Source: Croceicoccus sp. YJ47
GTDB lineage: Bacteria > Pseudomonadota > Alphaproteobacteria > Sphingomonadales > Sphingomonadaceae
Assembly: GCF_016745095.1 (NCBI RefSeq)
Contig: NZ_CP067087.1
Location: 686,501 to 750,500, forward strand
Length of the DNA: 64,000 nucleotides
Reading direction: 5' to 3'
Of this stretch, positions 9,991 to 17,926 are shown in pieces (the stretch's first letter is position 1; each line of letters opens with the position of its first letter). Both the position numbers and the translations under genes were made by a program. Under the pieces are notes generated by a model. The model was not told where the DNA came from and did no database searches. It was given only the letters and a program-made list of their open reading frames with translations.

Positions 9991-10081
9991 CAAAACCGAC
10001 CTCTCCCGCAATGGCACAGGTCGAAATTTGTTGGATTAAACGTGGAACGGGGCCGCGCAAACACGCGCCGCCCCGCTGGTT

Positions 10082-11347
10082 TCAGGCGAGTTCGACCTCG
10101 CTCACCACATAGCCTTCGCCCTGAAGCTGCGAAACGAGCGCGTCGATCTGCGCGCGGTCGCGGGCCTCGCACTCGATATCGGTGATCAGCCCCTTGGCAG
10201 GCAGGGTGGTGAAGATGCGCTGGTGATAGATCTCGATGATGTTCACATTATGCGCATCGAAGGCGCGCATCACCTTGAACAAGGCGCCCGGCCGGTCCTG
10301 CAGCGTGAGGCGGAGCCGCGCCAGCCGTCCCGACCGCGCCAGATCGCGCAGCAACACATTGGCGAGCAGCCGGGTGTCGATATTTCCGCCGCACAGCACG
10401 ATGCCGATATTGCGCCCGCGGAATAATTCAGGGTTCGCGCGCACCGCGGCGAGGCCGGCGGCACCGGCGCCCTCAACCACCGTCTTTTCGATCTGCAACA
10501 AGAGTGCAGTCGCCGATTCGAGCTGCGGCTCGTCGACCAGCACGATATCGTCGACATTGCGGGCGACCACCTTGGACGTCATCTTGCCCGGGTCGCGCAC
10601 CGCGATCCCTTCGGCGAGCGTGTCGCCGCCGCATTCCATGCTCTTGCCCTTCACCTTCGCATACATGGAGGGGTAGAGCGCCGCCTGCACCCCGTAGATG
10701 GCGATGTCGGGCTTCACCTCCCGCGCAAGGGTGGACATCCCGGAAATCAGCCCGCCGCCGCCGATGGGCACGCAGAGCGTGTCGATCTCGGGCGCATCCT
10801 CCAGCATTTCGAGCGCGACCGTCCCCTGCCCCGCGGCCACCCGCGGATCGTCGAACGGGTGGACGAAAGTCAGCCCCATATCCTGTTCGAGCTGCCGCGC
10901 ATGGGCATAGGCCTCGTCATAGGTTTCCCCTTCGAGCACGACATTGCCGCCCACGGCCTCGGTCTGCATCACCTTCACCGTGGGGGTGGTGCGCGGCATG
11001 ACGATCGTGACCGGCACGCCGAGCCGCGTGCCGTGATAGCTCAACCCCTGTGCATGGTTGCCCGCCGATGCGGCGATGACGCCGCGCGACCGGGCATCGT
11101 CCTCCATGAGCAGCAAGGCATTAAGCGCGCCGCGTTCCTTGTAGGCGGCGGTGAACTGCTGATTCTCGAACTTGAGCCAGATATTGGCGCCGGTAATGTC
11201 GGAGAGCGTCTTGCTGTGCATCGTCGGCGTGCGCACGATCTGCCCGCTGATACGGGCGGCGGCGGCGCGGACATCCGCGGCGGTAAACGGGGCCTGGTCG
11301 GCAGCGGTCGTGCCGCCGGCCTTCGATGCGTTCTGAAGATCTGCCAT
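10082..11347 (-). CDS. ilvA: Threonine ammonia-lyase (threonine dehydratase), PLP-dependent, with ACT domain
   Basis: Deaminates threonine to 2-oxobutyrate, the first step towards isoleucine. Seen: the PLP lysine in FTAAYKERGALN, the substrate loop SAGNHAQG, the phosphate-binding loop PIGGGGLISG, the C-terminal fold-II glycine motif VLCGGNID, and one ACT domain (LTLQDRPGALFKVMRAF) at the end. At 421 residues with a single ACT domain it matches the shorter bacterial form rather than the two-domain E. coli IlvA; a catabolic role cannot be excluded. The start is ATG 11347; upstream in-frame ATGs fall inside the divergent amidohydrolase. The 58 bases between the two start codons must hold both promoters. 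Confidence 0.94.
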   Translation of the reverse strand: MADLQNASKAGGTTAADQAPFTAADVRAAAARISGQIVRTPTMHSKTLSDITGANIWLKFENQQFTAAYKERGALNALLLMEDDARSRGVIAASAGNHAQGLSYHGTRLGVPVTIVMPRTTPTVKVMQTEAVGGNVVLEGETYDEAYAHARQLEQDMGLTFVHPFDDPRVAAGQGTVALEMLEDAPEIDTLCVPIGGGGLISGMSTLAREVKPDIAIYGVQAALYPSMYAKVKGKSMECGGDTLAEGIAVRDPGKMTSKVVARNVDDIVLVDEPQLESATALLLQIEKTVVEGAGAAGLAAVRANPELFRGRNIGIVLCGGNIDTRLLANVLLRDLARSGRLARLRLTLQDRPGALFKVMRAFDAHNVNIIEIYHQRIFTTLPAKGLITDIECEARDRAQIDALVSQLQGEGYVVSEVELA

Positions 11348-11405
11348 GGGGGTCGGCCCTATCGGATATGGCGCGCTGTGCAAATGGCGTTTAAGGCTGT
11401 CGTTC

Positions 11406-13085
11406 ATGAAGTCTGTCTTTACCCCCGTCCGCTCCGTGCTCTCCGCCCTCGCCATGCTGGCCGTGGCGGGCACTCCTGCCCATGCCGATACGCTGGTCGA
11501 CAATGTGGCGGGCATGCGTTTCGAACGCGACGGCACCGTCGAACGCTTTGCCGCGCTGCTGATCGACGATGACGGGCGCGTCGCGCGGCTTTACCGCGAA
11601 GGCGAGCGGCTCCCGCGGGAGGTGGATTACCGCCTCGATGGCGAGGGCCGCGTGCTGATGCCGTCCTTCGTCGATGCGCATCTGCATGTCGCCGGGCTGG
11701 GGCTTGCGACGCTCACGCTCGACCTGTCGGACACGAACAGCCTTGCCGAGGCGCAGCAGCGCATCGCCGCCTATGCCGCCGACAATCCCGACCGGGCATG
11801 GATCATCGGCCGCGGCTGGAATCAGGAACGCTGGGGCCTTGGCCGCTTTCCCACCGCGGCCGACCTCGACGCGGCGGTCGCGGACCGGCCCGTGTGGCTC
11901 GAACGGGTGGACGGCCATGCCGGATGGGCGAACACGGCGGCGATGCGGGCCGCGGGCGTCGATGCCGGCACGCCCGACCCCGATGGCGGACGCATCGAAC
12001 GCATCGCCGGGGGCAAGGCGCCCGCCGGCGTGTTCGTCGACGGGGCGAGCGCGCTCATCGACAAGGCCCGCCCCTCCATCCGGCCGGAGGATCGCGACCG
12101 CGCGCTGCAAAATGCGCAGGACCTGCTCATCGCGCGCGGGATCACCGCCGTTGCCGACATGGGCACCACGATGCAGGACTGGCACACCTATCGCCGGGCG
12201 GGCGATCTTGGCTAACTGCGGATCCGGATCATGTCCTATGCCCACGGGGTGGAGGACATGGAAGCGATCGCCGGGCCTGGCCCCTCGCCCTGGCTGTACC
12301 GCGACCGGCTGCACATGGGCGGGGTGAAGCTTTACCTCGACGGGGCGCTGGGCTCGCGCGGGGCATGGCTCAGCCAGCCCTATGCCGATGCGCCGAAGCA
12401 GACGGGTCTGCCGCTGCTCACCGGCACGCAATTGCGCAACCTGATGAGCCGGGCTGCGATGGACGATTTCCAGGTCGCGGTGCACGCCATCGGCGATGCC
12501 GCCAATGCAGAGGTGCTCGACGCGATTGCGGAGCTTGACGATACCTACACCGGCGAACGGCGCTGGCGCATCGAACATGCGCAGATCGTCGCGCCGGCCG
12601 ACATCCCGCGCTTTGCCGCGCTCGGCGCCGTGGCAAGCATGCAGCCGCAGCACCAGACCTCGGACCGGCTGATGGCGGAGGCGCGGCTGGGGCCGGACCG
12701 GCTCGACGGTGCGTATGCCTGGGCCTCGATGGAGCGGGCAGGCGTGCCGGTGGCCTTCGGTTCGGACGCCCCGGTCGAAGCGCCGGACGTGTTCGCCGGG
12801 CTCGCCGTCGCGATGTCGCGCACCGATGCCGATGGGCAGCCGGCGGGCGGATGGTATCCCGACGAAACGATCATGCCGGCGCAGGCGCTTGCCGCCTATA
12901 CCGCGACGGCGGCGTGGGCCGGGCGGGCCGAGGGGCGCTTCGGCACGCTGGACACTGGCGAGTGGGCCGATTTCATCCTGCTGAATGACAACCCGATGAC
13001 CGTCTCGCCCGAACGTTTGCGCGCGATGACGGTCGTGGAAACATGGATCGCGGGACAGCGGGTCTATACCGCCGATCGCGACTGA
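11406..13085 (+). pseudogene. Exported YtcJ-like amidohydrolase interrupted by an in-frame TAA
   Basis: The gene starts at ATG 11406 with a signal peptide (MKSVFTPVRSVLSALAMLAV...AHA). It carries the amidohydrolase metal motif DAHLH, then the later metal and catalytic segments AVHAIGDAAN, RIEHAQIV and FGSDAPVEAPDVF, ending with the small composite beta domain (GEWADFILLNDNP). The frame is uninterrupted from 11406 to 13085 except for one TAA at 12213-12215, between RRAGDLG and LRIRIMSYA. Both sides belong to one protein, so a single substitution (from CAA, AAA or GAA) explains it. The complete protein would be about 559 residues. The first part alone lacks half the active site, and an internal ATG at 12231 has no good ribosome site. 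It is inactive unless read through or a sequence error. Confidence 0.85.
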
Positions 13086-13128
13086 CCCCCGTGCGTGATC
13101 CCTGCGCGCGTGGCGCGGCCCGTCCGGT

Positions 13129-13932
13129 TCAGGCTTCCTTTTCCACCTCGGCGGCGGCGGGGGTTTCGGCCTCGCGTACGCGCTTGCGCTCGCTCCACCG
13201 CATGATCAGCATCGAGCATTCGAACAGGAGATAGAGCGGCAGGGCCAGCACAAGCTGAGAGCCCGGGTCGGGCGGCGTTACGATCGCCGCCAGCGTCACG
13301 ATCCCGACGATGACATAGCGCCGCGCCTTCACCAGCTGCGCCCGCGTCACCAGCCCCGCCCGGTTCAGCAGGAGCAGCAACACCGGCAACAGGAAACAGA
13401 TCCCGAACGCCAGGATGAACTGCATCACCAGCGACAGATAATCCCCGGTGCCGGGCAATGCTTCCATCTGCATCCCGCCGGTTTCGCCCGAAAAGCCGAT
13501 GAACCAGCGAAACGCGGTCGGCATCACCACGAAATAGGCAAGCGACGCCCCCGCCGCGAACAGGATCGGCGTCGCGAAGAGGAACGGCAGGAACGCCCGC
13601 TTTTCCCGCGCGTAAAGCCCCGGCGCGACAAAGGCCCAGAGCTGATTCGCGATGATCGGGAACGACAGGCAGAACGCCGCAAACAACGCCACCTTCAATT
13701 CGACGAAGAACGCCTCGTAAAGCTGCGTATAGATGAGCCGCCCCTCGCCCGCCGGGAACGCCTGCGTCAACGGGCGGACGAGCCAGCCGAAGATCGTGTC
13801 GGCAAAGGGCAGGCAAATCGCAAAGGCGATGCCGAGCGCCAGCAGGCACCGGATCAGCCGGTTGCGCAATTCGATGAGATGGTCGAGCAGCGGCTGCTCG
13901 CTCTCGTCGATGTCGGGAATGCGATAGACCAT
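13129..13932 (-). CDS. tatC: Sec-independent protein translocase TatC
   Basis: Polytopic inner-membrane receptor for twin-arginine signal peptides; with TatB it binds the substrate and recruits TatA. The conserved N-terminus is clear: PLLDHLIELRNRLIRC, with the glutamate used in signal recognition, then six hydrophobic segments including the P-rich loop around RWFIGFSGETGG. It is 267 residues with ATG 13932, four bases after the tatB stop. A charged tail (RKRVREAETPAAAEVEKEA) ends the protein. It is the last gene of the argS...tatABC run; the pseudogene amidohydrolase ends 43 bases away on the other strand. Confidence 0.97.
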   Translation of the reverse strand: MVYRIPDIDESEQPLLDHLIELRNRLIRCLLALGIAFAICLPFADTIFGWLVRPLTQAFPAGEGRLIYTQLYEAFFVELKVALFAAFCLSFPIIANQLWAFVAPGLYAREKRAFLPFLFATPILFAAGASLAYFVVMPTAFRWFIGFSGETGGMQMEALPGTGDYLSLVMQFILAFGICFLLPVLLLLLNRAGLVTRAQLVKARRYVIVGIVTLAAIVTPPDPGSQLVLALPLYLLFECSMLIMRWSERKRVREAETPAAAEVEKEA

Positions 13933-13936
13933 GGGT

Positions 13937-14350
13937 TCAGCCCCGCGTTTCGCGCGCGTTCGGATCATCCGATGCGGTGCTTGCCGGTGGTGGCGGGGGC
14001 GCGGGCGGGTTGAGCGGCTCCATCTGCGGGCCGGCGTCGTCGTCCGCCGCGGCGGTGCCGCTCAAGCCCAGGGGCGCAGGAGGCGGCGTTTCGGACCCCG
14101 GATCACGCGCGGCTTCGGGGTGGCGGGCCATGATCTCGGCATTCCGCCGCTTCCACTCATCCTCCATGTCGGACAATTCCGCGTCGCGGACCATCGCATC
14201 GATCCCGGCGCGGAAATGGCCGGTCACCTTGCGCAGCTTCCCGATCCAGCGGCCCGCGGTCCGCATGGCGAGCGGCATGTCCTTCGGCCCGATGACAAAC
14301 ACCGCCGCGCCGATGATGATCAGCAGTTCAAAAGCACCGATATCGAACAT
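13937..14350 (-). CDS. tatB: Sec-independent protein translocase TatB
   Basis: Single-span membrane protein that forms the twin-arginine receptor complex with TatC. The N-terminus MFDIGAFELLIIIGAAVFVIG is the TatB hallmark with Glu-8 in the membrane segment, followed by the GPKDMP hinge and the amphipathic helix (LAMRTAGRWIGKLRK). The tail after residue 85 is Pro/Ala/Asp-rich and variable, as in other TatB proteins. 137 residues. It lies between tatA (27-base gap) and tatC (4-base gap), the standard order. Confidence 0.96.
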   Translation of the reverse strand: MFDIGAFELLIIIGAAVFVIGPKDMPLAMRTAGRWIGKLRKVTGHFRAGIDAMVRDAELSDMEDEWKRRNAEIMARHPEAARDPGSETPPPAPLGLSGTAAADDDAGPQMEPLNPPAPPPPPASTASDDPNARETRG

Positions 14351-14377
14351 GGGCTGATCAGCCGTCGCCTCGCCGGA

Positions 14378-14674
14378 TCACGCCTTGGGTTCGGACGCGT
14401 TCGGATCGGCGGGTGCGGAAACCGGCGCCGATCTGCCCGGTGCGGGGGCGGGCGTCGCGGTCGGCGCCGGCGTTACCGGCGGCGCGGGGGTGGGCGCGGC
14501 CTCGCTGCGCTGCTCGATCCGGGCGGCGTCCTTGCGCTCTTCCTCGTTCATGCCTTGCTTGAAGCTTTTGATGCCCTTGCCGAAATCACCCATCATTTCG
14601 GATATGCGTCCCCGCCCGAACAGGACGAGGATCAGGACAGCGACGATCAGCAATTGCCAGGGACCGACATTCAC
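14378..14674 (-). CDS. tatA: Sec-independent protein translocase TatA
   Basis: Pore-forming subunit of the twin-arginine translocase. It has one N-terminal membrane helix (WQLLIVAVLILVLFG) followed by the TatA motif FGRGRISEMMGDFGKGIKSF. The tail from about residue 55 is a Pro-Ala-Thr low-complexity stretch, a little longer than in many homologues. 98 residues. It follows scpB by 35 bases, and no terminator is seen in between. Confidence 0.96.
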   Translation of the reverse strand: MNVGPWQLLIVAVLILVLFGRGRISEMMGDFGKGIKSFKQGMNEEERKDAARIEQRSEAAPTPAPPVTPAPTATPAPAPGRSAPVSAPADPNASEPKA

Positions 14675-14709
14675 GATGCATTCTCCACAACGGGTTTCAT
14701 GGCTGTGAT

Positions 14710-15381
14710 CTAGGCGCTTTCGCCGTCATTATCCAGTGCTGCCGTGCGGGCATTCGGATCGGTTCGCCCGATATTGCCCCCATCACCGGCGTCGTCACCG
14801 TCGCCCGCTTCGCGTTCCCCCATCGCGCGTTCCCCCATCGCCCGCTCCATCGCCTCCTCCACCGGGTCGAGCAGGCCCGCGGCGCGCAATTCGGCGAGGC
14901 CCGGCAGGTCGCGGCGGCTCTGGAGGCCGAAATGGGTGAGGAACGCGGGCGTCGTTGCGTAGATCACCGGTCGGCCCGGCACCTCGCGCCGCCCGGCCGC
15001 CCGGATCCAGCCCGCCTCCATCAAGACATCGAGCGTGCCCTTCGCCGTCTGCACGCCGCGGATCGATCTGATTTCCGCCCGGCTGACCGGTTCGTGATAG
15101 GCGATGATGGCGAGGCATTCGGTCGCCGCGCGCGACAGGCGGCGTACCTCCTCGCGCTCGCGACGCAGCAGCGAGGCGAGATCGGCGGCGGTCTGAAAAT
15201 GCCAGTGCTGCCCGCGCCGGACCAGCTCGATCCCGCGCCCTTCGTAATGCGCCTCCAATTCGCGCAGCGCGGGCGTGACATCCTCGCCGCCCAGATGCTC
15301 GGCTATGTCCTGCACGCTCATCGGTTCTGTTGCGGCGAACAGCACCGCCTCCACCCCGCGCACGAGATCGGGCCGCGCCAC
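14710..15381 (-). CDS. scpB: Segregation and condensation protein B
   Basis: Winged-helix subunit of the Smc-ScpA-ScpB condensin, which compacts and segregates the chromosome. Visible motifs: VEAVLFAATEPMS, ECLAIIAYHEPVSRAEIRSIRGV, and GRPVIYATTPAFLTHFGL. The start is GTG 15381, two bases after the scpA stop, giving VARPDLVRG. The C-terminus is an acidic/Gly extension containing MERAMGERAMGERE, produced by a 15-bp tandem duplication at 14814-14843. 223 residues, normal for the family. Confidence 0.93.
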   Translation of the reverse strand: MARPDLVRGVEAVLFAATEPMSVQDIAEHLGGEDVTPALRELEAHYEGRGIELVRRGQHWHFQTAADLASLLRREREEVRRLSRAATECLAIIAYHEPVSRAEIRSIRGVQTAKGTLDVLMEAGWIRAAGRREVPGRPVIYATTPAFLTHFGLQSRRDLPGLAELRAAGLLDPVEEAMERAMGERAMGEREAGDGDDAGDGGNIGRTDPNARTAALDNDGESA

Positions 15382-15383
15382 GG

Positions 15384-16184
15384 CTACCGTTCGGCGCTGC
15401 GCAGGCTGAGGGGGCCGAACGCCGTATCCTGACGCAGGTCGGCCTTGCCTTGTTTTGCAAGTTCGAGCGCGGCGGCAAAGCTGCTCGCCAAAGCGGAGCG
15501 GCGCAATTGCGGGTCGGCATGCGGGGGCAGGAATTGGCGCAGTTCCATCCAGTCGATCGCCACGCCCAGCATGGCCGACACCCGCGACAGCGCGCTTTCC
15601 AGTGTCATGACCGCGCGGTCCTTCACCATGTGGACGACGGGCGCGGTGCGGGCCTTCACCTGCCCGTAGGCGTGGACGATGTCGAACCATTCGCATTGCC
15701 AGGCCTTGCGCTTCATCACGCGCAGCCCTTCGGGCGCGCCGCGCAGGAAATTATCGCGCCCCAGCCGGTCGCGCGCCATGAGCCGCGCCGCCGCCTCCCG
15801 CATCGCCGCGAGCCGCTGCAACCGCAACTGGAGCCGCAGGGCCAGCTCCTCGGGACTCGGATCCTCCTGCTCCGCCTTGGGCAGCAGCAGCGCGGATTTG
15901 AGATAGGCCAGCCACGCCGCCATCACGAGATAATCCGCCGCCAGTTCGAGTTTCAGCGCGCCCGCCGTGTCGATATATTCCAGATATTGATCGGTCAGTT
16001 CCAGGATCGAGATCGTGCGCAGATCGACCTTCTGCCGCCGCGCGAGATCGAGCAGCAGGTCGAGCGGTCCCTCCCAGTTGTCGAGCTCGATATAAAGCCG
16101 CGCGGCGTCCTCCGCATCGGCGGGCGCCTGCGCGTCCCACCCCGCCTCGCTGAACAGCGGCGCCGGGGACGGGGTGTCGTTCAC
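15384..16184 (-). CDS. scpA: Segregation and condensation protein A
   Basis: Kleisin subunit that bridges the Smc heads and binds ScpB. Conserved N-terminal segment LDNWEGPLDLLLDLARRQKVDL, then LELTDQYLEYI and ADYLVMAAWLAYLKSALLLP; the C-terminal winged helix includes FLPPHADPQLRRSALASSFAAALELAKQG. The start is GTG 16184, overlapping the nagZ stop by three bases (GTGA), which implies coupled translation. 266 residues. The upstream extension of the open frame is nagZ read in another frame. Confidence 0.94.
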   Translation of the reverse strand: MNDTPSPAPLFSEAGWDAQAPADAEDAARLYIELDNWEGPLDLLLDLARRQKVDLRTISILELTDQYLEYIDTAGALKLELAADYLVMAAWLAYLKSALLLPKAEQEDPSPEELALRLQLRLQRLAAMREAAARLMARDRLGRDNFLRGAPEGLRVMKRKAWQCEWFDIVHAYGQVKARTAPVVHMVKDRAVMTLESALSRVSAMLGVAIDWMELRQFLPPHADPQLRRSALASSFAAALELAKQGKADLRQDTAFGPLSLRSAER

Positions 16185-17209
16185 GCCGCCATGCCGGCCG
16201 CGCGCAGCAATGCATCGCGTTTCGCGATCGCGGCGGCGCGCGCGTCCGCGCGGTCGAACGGCGCCGCGACGCGGGTCGGCGCCATCGCCGCGGCCAGCCG
16301 TTCGCGCGCCCGCTCGGTCATCGGCGGCAAGGCTTCGGCAATGCCCGCCATGTCGTCCATCCGGGCCCAGCAATTGAGCACGACATCGCACCCGGCGGCA
16401 ATCGCGGCGGCGGATCGTTCGGGGATGCTGCCCGAAAGCGCCTCCATATCAATATCGTCGGACAGCAGCAGCCCGTCGAAACCGATGCGCCGCCGGATTA
16501 TAGTCTCGATCACGGTCGGCGATTGCGTCGCGGGGCGATCCGCGTCCCATGCGGTAAACACGATATGCGCCGTCATGCCGACCGCCGCGTTGCGAAGCGC
16601 GCGAAACGGATGAATATCGCGTTCCAGCGCGCCATCGTCCACGGTCACGGTGGGCAATTGCTTGTGACTGTCGGCGGTGGCGCGCCCGTGGCCGGGAATG
16701 TGCTTCACGATGCCCTGCACGCCGGCATCGAGCAATCCGTCGAGCACCGCGCGGCCAAGCGAGGCAACGCGCGCCGGATCGCGGCCCAGCATGCGGTCGC
16801 CAATGACATCGTGGGTGTCGTGCGTACCGACGTCGAGAAGCGGGAGCGCATCGCAGGAAACCCCCGCCTCGGCGAGGTCTAGCCCGATGGCCAGCGCGTT
16901 TGCGCGCGCCGCCTCCATCGCGGACATCGGCGCAATGTCGTAAAGCCTGTCGAACACGGCCCCCGCGGGATAGGCCGGCCAGACCGGCGGCTTCATCCGC
17001 GCGACGCGTCCACCTTCCTGATCGATGGTGATGAAGAGATCGTCGCGCCCGTGCAGGCTGCGCAGCGCGTCGGTCAAGGCGCGCATCTGCGCCGGGCTTT
17101 CGCAATTGCGCCCGAACAGAATATAGCCGGCGGGGTCCGCCTCGCGCAGGAAATCGCGCTCGTCATCGGTGAGCGCGAGGCCGGAAAGGGCAAAGATTGC
17201 AGGCGTCAT
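16181..17209 (-). CDS. nagZ: Beta-N-acetylhexosaminidase NagZ (glycoside hydrolase family 3)
   Basis: Removes GlcNAc from anhydromuropeptides in cytoplasmic peptidoglycan recycling. GH3 motifs: GYILFGRN, FITIDQEGGRVAR, KHIPGHGRATADSHKQLP (with the catalytic Asp/His loop) and LLLSDDIDMEAL, where the first Asp after LLLS is the expected nucleophile. Start choice: ATG 17209 gives MTPAIFALSG, the common family N-terminus (342 residues); ATG 17254 would add 15 residues. Neither has a strong ribosome site. It overlaps scpA at its 3' end and follows the SPOR gene. Confidence 0.92.
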   Translation of the reverse strand: MTPAIFALSGLALTDDERDFLREADPAGYILFGRNCESPAQMRALTDALRSLHGRDDLFITIDQEGGRVARMKPPVWPAYPAGAVFDRLYDIAPMSAMEAARANALAIGLDLAEAGVSCDALPLLDVGTHDTHDVIGDRMLGRDPARVASLGRAVLDGLLDAGVQGIVKHIPGHGRATADSHKQLPTVTVDDGALERDIHPFRALRNAAVGMTAHIVFTAWDADRPATQSPTVIETIIRRRIGFDGLLLSDDIDMEALSGSIPERSAAAIAAGCDVVLNCWARMDDMAGIAEALPPMTERARERLAAAMAPTRVAAPFDRADARAAAIAKRDALLRAAGMAA

Positions 17210-17287
17210 CCGACCGAAATCGCGCAATCGCCGCGCTTTCGCAAGGTCGGACATGCGGCCACCGGGGAAAACCGGACCGCACGCACC

Positions 17288-17911
17288 CTATTTCACCTGG
17301 CACTCGATCCCGTTGCGGCGCAGATCGCGGCACAGCGCATGGGCCGGCCCGCGCGCAGGGGCCAGCGCCTGAAGCCTGTAGACGGTGCCGATGTCGGCCC
17401 GCCCTTCGACGACCCGGTGGCCATGCGCGCGCAGCGGTTCGTAACGCGCGATCAAGCGCTGCCACCCTGCCTGCGCGTCGTCCTCGCTCGAAAAGGCGCC
17501 GATCTGCACCGGGACGCCGGCGGGTGCCGATGTGTCGCCCTCGGCCGGTGCCGCGTCCCTGCGCGCCAGCGTGCCGCGCTGCTCGACCCCTTCGCCGACG
17601 AGATAGGCGGTGTCGCCCGTCCCGCGAAAGCGCAGTCCGCCCGGATCGTCGGGGCGGATCTTGTACGGCGTATCGGGCGCCGCGATGATCGAACCGTCGG
17701 CTTGCGGCGGGGTCGCCATGCGGTCCGACGCGAACCAGAAGACGAGCGCGAGCACGAGAAGCACCGCGGCCAGCACCCCCGCGAAGGTCCGCACACGGGG
17801 CCAGTCCACACCCTCGTCCCGGTCCTCTCCGGCGGGTTCCAGCCACGGCAGATGCGTGTCCGGCTCACCCAATGCCAGCCGCCCGTCATCCGCCCGGTCC
17901 TTCGCCGCCAT
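17288..17911 (-). CDS. SPOR domain-containing membrane protein
   Basis: A bitopic inner-membrane protein: cytoplasmic N-terminus of about 41 residues, one transmembrane segment at 42-61 (TFAGVLAAVLLVLALVFWF), a linker, and a C-terminal SPOR domain from about 133 (VPVQIGAFSSEDDAQAGWQRL ...VYRLQALAP). SPOR domains bind denuded septal glycan, so a place at the division site is likely. 207 residues. It lies 15 bases downstream of argS and upstream of nagZ, tying it to peptidoglycan metabolism. The family has no informative symbol here. Confidence 0.88.
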   Translation of the reverse strand: MAAKDRADDGRLALGEPDTHLPWLEPAGEDRDEGVDWPRVRTFAGVLAAVLLVLALVFWFASDRMATPPQADGSIIAAPDTPYKIRPDDPGGLRFRGTGDTAYLVGEGVEQRGTLARRDAAPAEGDTSAPAGVPVQIGAFSSEDDAQAGWQRLIARYEPLRAHGHRVVEGRADIGTVYRLQALAPARGPAHALCRDLRRNGIECQVK

Positions 17912-17926
17912 GGCCGCCCCCGTCGC

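Noticed and set aside
10048-10076. GC-rich imperfect hairpin after ilvA
   Set aside because: A two-base bulge splits the stem and no T run follows on the minus strand, so it was not scored as a terminator.
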